Notes under the pieces: model-generated
The model's input: the letters and a program-made list of their open reading frames with translations, nothing else
Databases searched by the model: none
What the model was told of the DNA's origin: nothing
From: Odoribacter sp. Z80
Lineage (GTDB): Bacteria; Bacteroidota; Bacteroidia; Bacteroidales; Marinifilaceae
Assembly (NCBI RefSeq): GCF_009935865.1
Contig: NZ_QWEL01000003.1
Coordinates: 124,001-188,000 of the forward strand
DNA length: 64,000 nucleotides
Direction: 5' to 3'
In this document: positions 55,474 to 64,000 of the stretch, piece after piece
How positions within the stretch are numbered: the stretch's first letter is position 1
Layout: the number at the start of each line of letters is the position of its first letter
Made by a program: the position numbers and the translations under genes

Positions 55474-56953
55474 AACAGCCATTATTATCGGAGGTGGCCC
55501 TGCAGGATTAACTTCTGCCTATGAACTCTTAAAAAGGAGTGATATACATCCCATTGTGCTGGAATCTTATTCTATGGTGGGCGGTATTTCGCGCACGGAA
55601 TACTACAAAGGCAACCGGATGGATATGGGAGGGCACCGTTTTTTTTCCAAATCAGATACCATCATGAGCTGGTGGAAAGACATCCTGCCGGTCGAAGACC
55701 AACACCATTCTCCGGCGCAGGAAGAGAAACTCATGTTAGTCAGGCAAAGGCTGTCCCGCATATTCTTTCTACGCCGTTTTTTCAATTATCCGGTGAGTTT
55801 ATCATTAAATACCATCCGTAACCTGGGCTTTGTCCGGTTGGTTAAAATCGGTTGCAGTTACATCGCCATCCGCCTTTTTCCCCGGAAACAGGAACAATCA
55901 TTGGAAGACTTTTTTATCAACCGTTTCGGAAAAGAGCTTTATAAAACCTTCTTCAAAGATTATACGGAAAAAGTATGGGGCATAGAATGCAACGCCATCA
56001 GCGCCGACTGGGGAGCCCAGAGAGTGAAAGGGCTTTCTGTTGGCAAGGCCATCGGGCATGCATTCAAAAGTATTTTCAAACATAACCGGTCGATAGAACA
56101 AAAAGATACAGAGACTTCCCTGATTGAACAATTCCTGTATCCGAAATTAGGCCCGGGACAATTGTGGGAAGAAGTAGCCCGCCAGATCACCGAGGGGGGG
56201 GGAGAAATCCGGCTTAACCATACAGTAAAAGAGATTATCACTGAAGGCCGGCAGGTCAAAGGCGTAAAAGCCACCGGGCCTGACGGCAGCGAAACCATCC
56301 TCGAAGGGGATTATATCCTTTCGAGTATGCCGATAAAAGATTTGATCCAGTCATTCAATTGTCCGGTTCCGGAAAATATCCGGAAAATCACAGACGGATT
56401 GATTTACCGGGATTTTATGACCGTAGGGCTGTTATTGGATAAATTGAAACTCAAGGAAAAAATGGTGCCCGATACGTGGATTTACATTCAGGAAAGGGAA
56501 GTAAAATTAGGACGCCTGCAAATTTTCAACAACTGGAGTCCTTACATGGTAGCCGACCCGGATAAAATCTGGATAGGATTAGAGTATTTCGTCAATGAAG
56601 GGGATGAAATGTGGAATATGGAAAACAGTAAATTCATTGATTTTGCCATAGAAGAACTCTGCCGTATCGACATTATCCGACGGGAAGACGTCCTGGATGC
56701 ACATTTAATCCGGGTACCGAAAGCCTACCCGGCCTATTTTGGCAGTTATAAAAAGTTACCGGAGGTGATCGACTATCTTTCCGGTTTTGACAATCTTTAC
56801 CTGATGGGGAGAAACGGTATGCATAAATACAATAACCAGGACCATTCTATGTTGACAGCCATCGCCGTAGTAGATTGCCTGACAGATCCTCAAAAAGACA
56901 AAAAAGAAATCTGGTCTATCAACACAGAAGAGGCTTATCATGAAAGTAAGTAA
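55463..56953 (+). CDS. FAD-dependent oxidoreductase (amine-oxidase / UDP-galactopyranose-mutase-like)
   Basis: 496 residues from the ATG at 55463, chosen because the dinucleotide-binding motif follows at once ([18 protein letters not shown]). A second FAD motif, [20 protein letters not shown], fits the protoporphyrinogen-oxidase / UDP-galactopyranose-mutase superfamily. The C-terminal [18 protein letters not shown] includes a flavin-contacting end. It is predicted to be cytoplasmic. In this setting a sugar-ring contraction or nucleotide-sugar oxidation is possible; a carotenoid or lipid desaturase role cannot be excluded. It overlaps gtrA by 11 bases. Confidence 0.85.
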   Translation: MKNKTAIIIGGGPAGLTSAYELLKRSDIHPIVLESYSMVGGISRTEYYKGNRMDMGGHRFFSKSDTIMSWWKDILPVEDQHHSPAQEEKLMLVRQRLSRIFFLRRFFNYPVSLSLNTIRNLGFVRLVKIGCSYIAIRLFPRKQEQSLEDFFINRFGKELYKTFFKDYTEKVWGIECNAISADWGAQRVKGLSVGKAIGHAFKSIFKHNRSIEQKDTETSLIEQFLYPKLGPGQLWEEVARQITEGGGEIRLNHTVKEIITEGRQVKGVKATGPDGSETILEGDYILSSMPIKDLIQSFNCPVPENIRKITDGLIYRDFMTVGLLLDKLKLKEKMVPDTWIYIQEREVKLGRLQIFNNWSPYMVADPDKIWIGLEYFVNEGDEMWNMENSKFIDFAIEELCRIDIIRREDVLDAHLIRVPKAYPAYFGSYKKLPEVIDYLSGFDNLYLMGRNGMHKYNNQDHSMLTAIAVVDCLTDPQKDKKEIWSINTEEAYHESK

Positions 56954-56990
56954 AACATTCAGAAATAAAAAATAACTGAACATTTTTACT

Positions 56991-56998
56991 TATATTTG
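56991..56998 (+). promoter_or_regulatory. -7 element of the ileS promoter
   Basis: TATATTTG, exact TAnnTTTG, 36 bases before the ileS ATG. No matching -33 TTTG is visible. No T-box leader is evident, as the whole gap is 81 bases. Confidence 0.45.
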
Positions 56999-57034
56999 CA
57001 TTTTATTCTTCGATCATGCTAAAATTTCTGTCTA

Positions 57035-60000
57035 ATGAGTAAGAAATTTCCTGAATATAAAGGCCTGGACCTTTCCCAGGTGAATAAAGAAATATTAAAG
57101 GTCTGGGAAACCAACAAGACCTTCGAACAGAGTTTGAAAACGCGTGAAGGGCATCCTTCCTTTATCTTTTTTGAAGGTCCTCCTTCTGCCAACGGGATGC
57201 CGGGGATTCACCATGTCATGGCCAGAACCCTTAAGGATGTTATTTGCCGTTACAAAACACTACAGGGATTCCAGGTAGAACGTAAAGCAGGTTGGGATAC
57301 TCACGGATTACCGGTGGAGTTGGGCGTAGAAAAAAAATTAGGCATTACGAAAGAAGCTATCGGCAAAACCATCAGTGTGGCAGACTACAATAAAGAATGC
57401 CGGGCCGATGTGATGAAATTTACCAAAGAGTGGGAAGACCTGACTCAAAAAATGGGTTACTGGGTAGATATGAAAAATCCTTATATTACCTATGATAACC
57501 GGTATATTGAGACCTTGTGGTTTCTGTTGAAAAAATTATATAACAAGGGATTTTTATATAAAGGTTATACCATTCAGCCTTATTCGCCTGCTGCAGGCAC
57601 AGGCTTAAGTACCCACGAACTAAACCAGCCGGGGTGTTACCGGGATGTGAAGGACACCACCTGTGTCGCCCAATTTAAAGTAGTTCGCAACGAAAAGTCT
57701 GAAAAGTTATTTGCTTCCGGAGAAGACAACGTTTATTTCCTTGCGTGGACGACCACTCCCTGGACTTTACCTTCCAATACAGCCTTAGCTGTGGGTCCGA
57801 ACATTACGTATTATGTGGTTAAGACCTATAATCCGTATACTTACCTGCCTGTTACGGTAGTGCTGGCCAAAGACCGTTTCAACGCTTATTTCAATCCCAA
57901 GGCTGAAGGGATGCCCCTGGAAGATTATAAAGCCGGGGATAAACTGATTCCTTACCGAAAAGTCGGAGAGTTTAAGGGTCCGGAATTAGAAGGTATCCGT
58001 TATGAACAATTAATGCCCTGGATGAAACCGGAAGGAGATGCTTTCCGGGTAATCACGGGAGACTATGTAACGACGGAAGACGGTACGGGAATTGTGCACA
58101 TCGCCCCGACTTTCGGAGCGGACGATGACCGTGTGGCCAAAATAGCCGGTATTGCTCCGATGTTGCTGGTGGATAAAGACGGAAATAAACAGCCGATGGT
58201 GGATAAACGCGGCCGTTTATTCATATTGGAAGAAATAGACCCTGCATTTGTCAGCAACAACGTGAACACAGAGCTTTACAAAGAATATGCAGGCCGTTAT
58301 GTAAAGAATGCCTATGACCCGAACCTGACGGAAAATGACGCAACTTTGGATGTTGACCTTTCTGTTATGCTGAAAAAGGAAAACAAGGCTTTCAAAGTAG
58401 AAAAACACGAACACAATTATCCGCATTGCTGGCGCACAGACAAACCGGTTTTATACTATCCGCTGGATTCCTGGTTCATCAAGACCACTGCTGTCCGCGA
58501 CCGCATGATTGAATTGAATAAAACCATTAACTGGAAACCGGCCAGCACCGGGGAAGGACGTTTCGGCAAATGGCTGGAAAACCTGGTAGACTGGAACCTT
58601 TCGCGTTCCCGTTACTGGGGTACACCTCTCCCCATCTGGATTAGCGAAGACGGGAATGAACAGAAATGTATCGGTTCCGTCGCCGAATTGATGGAGGAGA
58701 TTGAAAAATCCATCCGGGCCGGCTTTATGGAAAAGAACCCTTATGAAGGATTTGTAACGGGGGATTATTCCAAAGAAAATTACGACAAGATAGACCTGCA
58801 CCGTCCTTATGTGGATGATATTATCCTGGTTTCTTCGACAGGTCAGAAGATGATCCGGGAGAAAGACCTGATTGATGTGTGGTTTGATTCAGGCGCTATG
58901 CCTTACGCTCAATTGCATTATCCTTTTGAACATGCAGATGATATTGACAAGCATTTGCGTTTTCCTGCTGATTTTATAGCCGAAGGCGTGGACCAGACCC
59001 GGGGATGGTTTTTTACCTTACACGCCATAGCTACCATGGCTTTTGATTCCGTGGCCTTCAAAAACATCATTTCCAACGGTCTGGTGCTGGATGCGAAAGG
59101 CAATAAAATGTCCAAGCGTTTAGGAAATGCCGTAGACCCTTTCATTACCATCGAAGATTCCGGCTCAGATCCTTTGCGCTGGTATATGATCACCAACTCC
59201 CAGCCCTGGGATAATTTAAAATTCGATGTTGCCGGTATTGATGAAGTAAAACGCAAGTTTTTCGGCACCCTATACAATACTTACGGATTTTTCGCACTGT
59301 ATGCGAACGTGGATCATTTTTCTTATGCAGAAGCCGAAATTCCTTTAGCCAAACGTCCGGAAATTGACCGCTGGATCCTTTCCCTGCTGAATACGTTGGT
59401 CAAAAATGTCACCGAGGCCTATGAGAATTATGAACCGACCCGGGCAGGCCGGGCAATTCAGGACTTTGTCATTGAGAACCTGTCTAACTGGTATGTAAGA
59501 CTTTCCCGGAAAAGATACTGGGGCGGGGAATACTCTGAAGATAAAATTTCGGCCTACCAGACTCTCTATACATGTATAGAAACCGTAGCCTTGTTGTCTG
59601 CTCCGATTGCCCCATTCTATATGGAAAAATTGTTCGGAGACCTGAACAGTGTGACAGGCCGGCATTCAGGCAGCATACATTTAGCCAATTTCCCGCAGGC
59701 AGATGAACGTGTAATCGACAATGCCTTAGAAGAACGTATGGAATTGGCTCAACAGATATCGTCCATGGTTTTGGGATTGCGCCGCAAAGTGCAACTGCGC
59801 GTACGTCAACCGTTAAGCAAGCTCATTGTGCCTATCCTGAATGAGCAAATGATAGAACAATTGGATGCTGTAAGAAATATTATCCTTTCCGAGGTCAATG
59901 TCAAGGAAATAGAATATATTACCGATACCACAGGAGTATTAGTGAAGCGGATCAAACCCAATTTCAAAACTTTGGGGCCGAAATACGGTAAATACATGAA

Positions 60001-60469
60001 ACAGATTTCTGCTTTGGTCGCCGAGATGCAGCAAAGCGATATCTTTGAATTTGAGAAAAACGGGCGTTATGAATTACACATCGGAGAAGAAAGTATTGTA
60101 TTGGGGTTGGAAGATGTGGAAATTCTTTCTGAAGACATTCCGGGCTGGTTGGTTGCCAATGAAGGCCGCCTGACCGTAGCATTGGATATCAATGTAACGC
60201 AGGAACTGAAAGAAGAAGGCATTGCCAGGGAATTGATCAACCGGATACAAAATTTGCGGAAAGAAAGTGACTTTGATGTAACTGACAAGATTACGCTTTT
60301 GATTGGCCGGCACCCGGAAATCAATGATGCCGTAGAACATTTTTCCTCTTATATAGCAAGCCAGGTGCTGGCTGAAAAAGTGGAGCTCAGTGACAGGAAA
60401 GATGAGAATGCAAAAGAAGTGGAAATTGACGAAATCCGGACTTTCATCCAGATTGAAAAAGTAAGTTGA
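57035..60469 (+). CDS. ileS: Isoleucyl-tRNA synthetase
   Basis: 1144 residues, the long eukaryote-like form common in Bacteroidetes and associated with mupirocin tolerance in some lineages. The HIGH-type motif is in GPPSANGMPGIHHV, the KMSKS-type motif is KMSKRLGNAVDP, and the editing domain includes TTTPWTLPSNTALAVG. It charges tRNA-Ile and hydrolyses Val-tRNA-Ile. The C-terminal part (about 820-1144) contains the anticodon-binding and appended domains. A hairpin overlaps the stop codon (60468-60498). Confidence 0.97.
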   Translation: MSKKFPEYKGLDLSQVNKEILKVWETNKTFEQSLKTREGHPSFIFFEGPPSANGMPGIHHVMARTLKDVICRYKTLQGFQVERKAGWDTHGLPVELGVEKKLGITKEAIGKTISVADYNKECRADVMKFTKEWEDLTQKMGYWVDMKNPYITYDNRYIETLWFLLKKLYNKGFLYKGYTIQPYSPAAGTGLSTHELNQPGCYRDVKDTTCVAQFKVVRNEKSEKLFASGEDNVYFLAWTTTPWTLPSNTALAVGPNITYYVVKTYNPYTYLPVTVVLAKDRFNAYFNPKAEGMPLEDYKAGDKLIPYRKVGEFKGPELEGIRYEQLMPWMKPEGDAFRVITGDYVTTEDGTGIVHIAPTFGADDDRVAKIAGIAPMLLVDKDGNKQPMVDKRGRLFILEEIDPAFVSNNVNTELYKEYAGRYVKNAYDPNLTENDATLDVDLSVMLKKENKAFKVEKHEHNYPHCWRTDKPVLYYPLDSWFIKTTAVRDRMIELNKTINWKPASTGEGRFGKWLENLVDWNLSRSRYWGTPLPIWISEDGNEQKCIGSVAELMEEIEKSIRAGFMEKNPYEGFVTGDYSKENYDKIDLHRPYVDDIILVSSTGQKMIREKDLIDVWFDSGAMPYAQLHYPFEHADDIDKHLRFPADFIAEGVDQTRGWFFTLHAIATMAFDSVAFKNIISNGLVLDAKGNKMSKRLGNAVDPFITIEDSGSDPLRWYMITNSQPWDNLKFDVAGIDEVKRKFFGTLYNTYGFFALYANVDHFSYAEAEIPLAKRPEIDRWILSLLNTLVKNVTEAYENYEPTRAGRAIQDFVIENLSNWYVRLSRKRYWGGEYSEDKISAYQTLYTCIETVALLSAPIAPFYMEKLFGDLNSVTGRHSGSIHLANFPQADERVIDNALEERMELAQQISSMVLGLRRKVQLRVRQPLSKLIVPILNEQMIEQLDAVRNIILSEVNVKEIEYITDTTGVLVKRIKPNFKTLGPKYGKYMKQISALVAEMQQSDIFEFEKNGRYELHIGEESIVLGLEDVEILSEDIPGWLVANEGRLTVALDINVTQELKEEGIARELINRIQNLRKESDFDVTDKITLLIGRHPEINDAVEHFSSYIASQVLAEKVELSDRKDENAKEVEIDEIRTFIQIEKVS

Positions 60470-60498
60470 AAGAAGGAAAACAATCTTATCCTTCTTTC
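60468..60498 (+). terminator. Hairpin at the ileS stop codon
   Basis: Perfect 10-bp stem GAAAGAAGGA (60468-60477) with TCCTTCTTTC (60489-60498), 11-base loop. The left arm includes the last bases of the stop codon. No T-run follows, so it may be a weak terminator or mRNA 3' end protector. Confidence 0.55.
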
Positions 60499-60593
60499 GT
60501 ATGAAGAGACAATCGGAAGAAATTTTTAATTTCCGCCTTTCCATTTTATCATCTAAATGTTTTTTATTAACTTAGACAAAAACTTATTAGCTT

Positions 60594-60974
60594 ATGGCAG
60601 AGAAAACAAGATATTCGGATGAAGAGTTGCAGGAGTTTAAGGAATTGATTCTTGTGAAACTTGATAAAGCAAAGAAAGACTATGATTTGCTGAAAGCAGT
60701 CATCTCCGGAAGTGACGGGAATGACATCGCAGATACTTCCCCCACGTTTAAAGTATTGGAAGAAGGGGCATCCGTACTTTCGAAGGAAGAAGCCGGCCGT
60801 TTGGCCCAAAGACAAGCCAAATTCATTGCGCATCTGGAGGCCGCATTAGTCAGGATTGAGAATAAAACTTACGGGATTTGCCGGGCCACGGGAAAGTTGA
60901 TTTCAAAAGAAAGACTGCGGGCAGTGCCTCACGCAACCCTGAGTATTGAAGCAAAAGAAGGAAAAGAATCTTAA
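60594..60974 (+). CDS. DksA/TraR-family protein with degenerate zinc finger
   Basis: 126 residues. The N-terminal coiled coil (about 10-90) has the family layout, with an acidic tip (SGSDGNDIADTSP) where DksA reaches into the polymerase channel. The usual C-x2-C-x17-C-x2-C finger is reduced: Cys96, Thr99, His113 and Thr115 in YGICRATGKLISKERLRAVPHAT, so normal zinc binding is doubtful. The region still keeps the short helix that follows. By family it should modulate RNA polymerase together with ppGpp. It is 36 bases from lspA across a hairpin. Confidence 0.87.
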   Translation: MAEKTRYSDEELQEFKELILVKLDKAKKDYDLLKAVISGSDGNDIADTSPTFKVLEEGASVLSKEEAGRLAQRQAKFIAHLEAALVRIENKTYGICRATGKLISKERLRAVPHATLSIEAKEGKES

Positions 60975-60995
60975 CCGCTCCGGCGTTAAGATTCT
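60965..60995 (+). terminator. Hairpin spanning the dksA-type stop codon
   Basis: Perfect 11-bp stem AGAATCTTAAC (60965-60975) with GTTAAGATTCT (60985-60995), 9-base loop, holding the TAA stop (60972-60974) in its left arm and lying 15 bases before the lspA ATG. No T-run. It may tune translation of lspA or be a processing site. Confidence 0.55.
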
Positions 60996-61010
60996 AAAAA
61001 GCAAGTGAAG

Positions 61011-61676
61011 ATGAGTGTGCGTCAAAAATTAGTTATTTTTATCGCAGTCCTGCTTGTCCTGGACCAAGCCGTAAAAATCTGGATTAAAACCCATATGATG
61101 CTGGGTGAAGAATTCTCCGTTTTCGGAGACTGGTTCAAAATCCTTTTTATCGAAAACAACGGAATGGCTTTCGGTATGGAATTGGGAGACGGCCGGACGG
61201 GCAAGACGATACTGAGTTTATTCCGGATTGTAGCGGTAGGAGCCATCGGATGGTATATTCTCAAATTATTCCGGGAGAAAGCCCCGACAGGCGTTTTATT
61301 TTCGTTCGCCCTTATTTTTTGCGGAGCTATCGGTAATATTTTTGACAGCTTATTTTACGGTCTGATATTCAGCGACAGCCATTATCAGATTGCGACCCTC
61401 TTTCCAGCCGGAGGCGGTTACTCTTCTTTTTTACACGGGAAGGTGGTAGACATGCTTTATTTTCCGTTGTGGGAAGGTGCATTGCCTTCGTGGATTCCGT
61501 TTTGGGGCGGCCACGACTTTGTCTTTTTCCGACCGGTTTTTAATTTAGCAGATTCTTATATTACCATCGGAGTGTTGCTATTACTTCTGTTTTACAGGCA
61601 TTTTTTTTCGGATAAAAAAGAGGTTATCCCCGAAGCAGACCCTACCCGGGGAAACAGCGAGCAACGCAACACCTGA
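61011..61676 (+). CDS. lspA: Lipoprotein signal peptidase
   Basis: 221 residues from the ATG at 61011; a GTG two codons earlier (61005) is also possible. It cuts prolipoproteins at the lipid-modified cysteine in the inner membrane. Four membrane helices are predicted. The two catalytic aspartates lie in GNIFDSLFYG and FNLADSYITIG. The protein has an insertion between them (about 125-165, with GGYSSFLHGKVVDM) and a polar C-terminal tail, as is usual in Bacteroidetes. It serves the several lipoproteins of the window (SusD, DUF4843, PKD-like, LptE). Confidence 0.93.
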   Translation: MSVRQKLVIFIAVLLVLDQAVKIWIKTHMMLGEEFSVFGDWFKILFIENNGMAFGMELGDGRTGKTILSLFRIVAVGAIGWYILKLFREKAPTGVLFSFALIFCGAIGNIFDSLFYGLIFSDSHYQIATLFPAGGGYSSFLHGKVVDMLYFPLWEGALPSWIPFWGGHDFVFFRPVFNLADSYITIGVLLLLLFYRHFFSDKKEVIPEADPTRGNSEQRNT

Positions 61677-61682
61677 ACCCCC

Positions 61683-62372
61683 TTACTGTTTGGCATTCTC
61701 TGCCAGATAAGCCTCATACATATCCAACATCCAGGTAGCATCACCATCTTGTTTGGCCTCTTTTTTGCGGGCTTTCCCCTCTTTCCCCTTAAACCAGTTT
61801 TTACTGAATTCTTTCAATCCGGGTTTCTTATCCTTCAATAAGACACTATTGACCAATAACGTGGAGTAGACAATTTCTCCTTCTTCACCTTCATCGTGGA
61901 AACGAAGTCCCCAATAAGTGACCAAACGCCGCTGAACGCCCTTCTGGGTCGGTGTAACATCCCAGTCCTTCCACCAGTATACGGAAGCATGTTCTCCTGC
62001 TTTTTGCAAACATACGAGACGACGCATCGTGCGGTAACGATTGGAAATGGAGGGCGATGCCAGTTCCCGTGATTCCCAACGGATACCGTCGGGGGCATTC
62101 TCTGTCTTTTCCGTATAATCTATACTAATAACTTCATCCGCAGTATATTTCAACACTTCCTTGTCTTCCGGCGTCGCAGTCATCTTAAACGAGTAATTGC
62201 TTTTTTTGAAATTGGAGGCCTCGGCATGCCATCCCCTTTTCACATAACCCTCCACTTTTTCACCCGACGTCAATGTCACCACCACGTGACGAAATTCCTG
62301 GTCTTTCACTTTTTGTGCATCCACCTGCCGCACACACATACACAAAATTAATATCACTAAAAAAGATTTCAT
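61683..62372 (-). CDS. Secreted protein of unknown function (first of two)
   Basis: 229 residues with a signal peptide (MKSFLVILILCMCVRQVDAQ). The next part, RHVVVTLTSGEKVEGYVKRGWH, looks like a small beta-barrel start (SH3-like or Sm-like), then DEVISIDYTEKTENAPDGIRW. The C-terminal 60 residues are lysine-rich and helical (FKGKEGKARKKEAKQDG). I do not recognise the family. It follows an equally unrecognised secreted gene by 11 bases, and both describe substrate-free structural or sensor proteins at best. It ends 6 bases from the convergent lspA stop. Confidence 0.7.
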   Translation of the reverse strand: MKSFLVILILCMCVRQVDAQKVKDQEFRHVVVTLTSGEKVEGYVKRGWHAEASNFKKSNYSFKMTATPEDKEVLKYTADEVISIDYTEKTENAPDGIRWESRELASPSISNRYRTMRRLVCLQKAGEHASVYWWKDWDVTPTQKGVQRRLVTYWGLRFHDEGEEGEIVYSTLLVNSVLLKDKKPGLKEFSKNWFKGKEGKARKKEAKQDGDATWMLDMYEAYLAENAKQ

Positions 62373-62383
62373 AATTATATGTT

Positions 62384-63010
62384 TTAAGGTTGATTTCCAA
62401 TGTGATAATCCCGCAACATCAGTACTGTTTTATCACGCCATGTATCGGAATTGCGGATACGAGCACACAAGGCCGCATCGTCAGCCACATAACGGCAAAT
62501 TCGTTCTCGAAAAGCATTTCCCGTCCGCGACTTCACTCTCCCAAGTGAATAATAGGCGGTATCACCCGATTTCCGCAGATAATAAACCACCTGAGAACGA
62601 CCGAAAATGCGTTTCCGCTGATAAACCTGGATTCCGCCATTAGAAGCAATGCCATATCCCCGTCCGGAATAAACATAAGCACAGATATGCGGCGTAGAAA
62701 AATAGAGCCAACACCAACCGATGCTTTCTGCCGGAATGAATTTCCTCCGGTGCTCAGGTGTCCGCGGATGCCAACAAACTATCGAATCAATCCCCTCTAT
62801 CGGATAAATCTCTTTCTGTTTATCCCTGGTAAAAAGATTCCGAAACACTTTGACATCTCTGCCCCTTTTGGGAATATAGACACGGTCATTCCCCGAAAAT
62901 CCGATACTGCTCCCTTCCTTGAAATAAACAATGCCCTCCACCGGAACGGCAGCCTGCCCCAAAAAGCAGCCCAAGCCCAACACGCATATTAAAAACAATT
63001 TCACACCCAT
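62384..63010 (-). CDS. Secreted protein of unknown function (second of two)
   Basis: 208 residues with a signal peptide (MGVKLFLICVLGLGCFLGQA). The mature start VPVEGIVYFKEGSSIGFSGNDRVYIP resembles the strand-turn-strand beginning of the next gene product, and later YPIEGIDSIVCWHP parallels its DEVISIDYTE. This suggests the two are distant paralogues that share an N-terminal beta domain. Five cysteines occur in the mature part. Function unknown. It is the first gene of a two-gene minus-strand unit. Confidence 0.7.
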   Translation of the reverse strand: MGVKLFLICVLGLGCFLGQAAVPVEGIVYFKEGSSIGFSGNDRVYIPKRGRDVKVFRNLFTRDKQKEIYPIEGIDSIVCWHPRTPEHRRKFIPAESIGWCWLYFSTPHICAYVYSGRGYGIASNGGIQVYQRKRIFGRSQVVYYLRKSGDTAYYSLGRVKSRTGNAFRERICRYVADDAALCARIRNSDTWRDKTVLMLRDYHIGNQP

Positions 63011-63179
63011 CTGATTTTTTGTGGTAAAAATATAGTAAATAAAATAAATTAACTAACTATATATCAAAATATTTTTACATCTCTTCCGTTTTCAGTCCCT
63101 CCTCATTCCAAGATGCCTCCGCCCACATTTTATTCCGTTACGATAAAACGAAAAATGCTGGGATTTTAATTTTTTTTCG

Positions 63180-63187
63180 TAGGTTTG
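63180..63187 (+). promoter_or_regulatory. -7 element of the topA promoter
   Basis: TAGGTTTG, exact TAnnTTTG, 57 bases before the topA ATG. No convincing -33 element. The 234-base gap upstream is otherwise AT-rich and shows no gene. Confidence 0.4.
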
Positions 63188-63244
63188 TAGCCGATTTCAA
63201 AACGTTAACTTCGGTATGTAATGTACCTGCTATTTTGAAAGTAT

Positions 63245-64000
63245 ATGATTGAGAATTTAGTGATAGTGGAGTCTCCGGCAAAAGCCAAGACCATTGAGAA
63301 ATTTTTAGGGAATGGCTATACCGTAAAGTCGAGTTTCGGCCACATCCGCGATTTGGAGAAAAAGGATTTAGGAGTAGACATAGCACATCATTTTCAGCCC
63401 AAATATGAAATCTCTTCCGACAAGAAAACAGTTGTCAAAGAGCTGAAAGCATTAGCAAAAGAAGCCAAGACCGTATGGCTGGCTTCCGATGAAGACCGTG
63501 AAGGAGAGGCCATAGCATGGCATCTGTTTGAAGTGTTGAAATTAAAACCGGAGAATACCAAACGTATCGTATTCCACGAAATCACCAAAGATGCTATTCT
63601 GCATGCCATACAAAATCCCAGAAACATTGACAAAAATTTAGTGGACGCACAGCAAGCCCGCCGGGTATTGGACCGGCTGGTCGGGTTTGAAATGTCACCG
63701 GTGTTGTGGAAAAAGGTGAAACCTTCGCTTTCTGCCGGTCGGGTACAATCCGTTGCAGTCAAACTGATTGTAGAACGCGAAAGGGAAATCAATGCTTTCA
63801 AGGAACAGCCGTACTACCGCGTCACCGGAATTTTTGAAACGACCGACAAAGCCCAGTTGAAAGCTGAAGTGCAGGAACGGTTTTCCAATCAAGAAACCAC
63901 ACAAGCTTATTTGCAGGCGTGCAAAGAAGCAACGTTTCAAGTCGGAAGTGTAGAAACCAAACCCTCCATCCGGAAACCGGCACCACCGTTCACGACTTCC
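63245..64000 (+). CDS. topA: DNA topoisomerase I (start of gene, cut by window edge)
   Basis: The first 252 codons are inside the window; the frame is open to the last base. It begins MIENLVIVESPAKAKTIEKF, the TOPRIM start of type IA topoisomerases, and contains SFGHIRDL and the metal-binding acidic triplet ASDEDREGEAIAWH. The arginine-rich segment RRVLDRLVGFEMSP and SAGRVQSVAVKLIVERE are typical of the following domain. The enzyme relaxes negative supercoils. The catalytic tyrosine lies beyond the window. Confidence 0.95.
   Translation, partial: MIENLVIVESPAKAKTIEKFLGNGYTVKSSFGHIRDLEKKDLGVDIAHHFQPKYEISSDKKTVVKELKALAKEAKTVWLASDEDREGEAIAWHLFEVLKLKPENTKRIVFHEITKDAILHAIQNPRNIDKNLVDAQQARRVLDRLVGFEMSPVLWKKVKPSLSAGRVQSVAVKLIVEREREINAFKEQPYYRVTGIFETTDKAQLKAEVQERFSNQETTQAYLQACKEATFQVGSVETKPSIRKPAPPFTTS

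Overview
The window looks like chromosome of an anaerobic member of the order Bacteroidales. The evidence is: a SusC/SusD pair with ECF sigma factor and FecR; promoters of the Bacteroides type (TTTG, about 20 bases, TAnnTTTG) in front of several genes; a merged str/S10 ribosomal operon without tuf; class II ribonucleotide reductase; an ADP-forming acyl-CoA synthetase; and the order sigma-54 activator, lptE, secG, groESL. The DUF4843 / PKD-like / thioredoxin-like tail on the SusCD operon, together with cobalamin genes, points toward Odoribacteraceae (Odoribacter or Butyricimonas). That family assignment is inference, because no marker could be searched.

Layout. 1-6.4 kb (minus): rpsL, rpsG, fusA, rpsJ, rplC, rplD, rplW, rplB, rpsS and the start of rplV, read from a near-perfect promoter at 6.5 kb. 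6.7-16.9 kb (minus): an ECF sigma / FecR / SusC / SusD outer-membrane uptake locus with three accessory secreted proteins and no degradative enzyme. 17.1-22.7 kb (plus): sigma-54 activator, LptE, a conserved TPR protein, SecG (terminator), GroES and GroEL (terminator). 22.8-31.8 kb (plus): an Rpn/PD-(D/E)XK-type nuclease with a tandem-repeat tail, a secreted choloylglycine-hydrolase-family amidase, two tandem Na/Pi cotransporters, glycyl-tRNA synthetase and an acyltransferase. 31.8-32.15 kb is a non-coding stretch with an unusual 22-bp-period repeat and a perfect 21-bp palindrome. 32.2-35.5 kb: metallophosphoesterase, DcaP-like porin, RibF. 35.7-38.2 kb: B12-dependent ribonucleotide reductase. 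38.7-41.0 kb: rpsP, rimM, Nramp transporter.

41.1-48.1 kb holds the late cobalamin genes on two divergent operons. The minus operon has a histidine phosphatase, cobyric acid synthase, an L-threonine-phosphate-decarboxylase-like aminotransferase and CbiB. The plus operon has CobU, CobT, CobS and CobC. Together they cover cobyric acid formation, aminopropanol attachment and lower-ligand assembly. Corrin-ring genes are not in the window. The nearby class II reductase is a direct consumer of the product. 48.1-52.1 kb (minus) may be one unit: fructose-1,6-bisphosphatase, ADP-forming acyl-CoA synthetase, a 56-residue membrane peptide and a flavodoxin. 52.3-57.0 kb (plus): aspartate kinase, then a tightly overlapping trio of a GT-C-like membrane protein, GtrA and a FAD oxidoreductase. 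57.0-61.7 kb (plus): ileS, a DksA/TraR-type protein, lspA. 61.7-63.0 kb (minus): two unrecognised secreted proteins. 63.2 kb to the end: the start of topA.

No tRNA, rRNA, insertion sequence, prophage or CRISPR array was seen. Most of the window is conserved core chromosome. The least explained parts are the 31.95-32.04 kb repeat, the Rpn-type gene, the repeats in the nrdJ/rpsP intergenic region, the small membrane peptide beside flavodoxin, and the two secreted unknowns at 61.7-63.0 kb.
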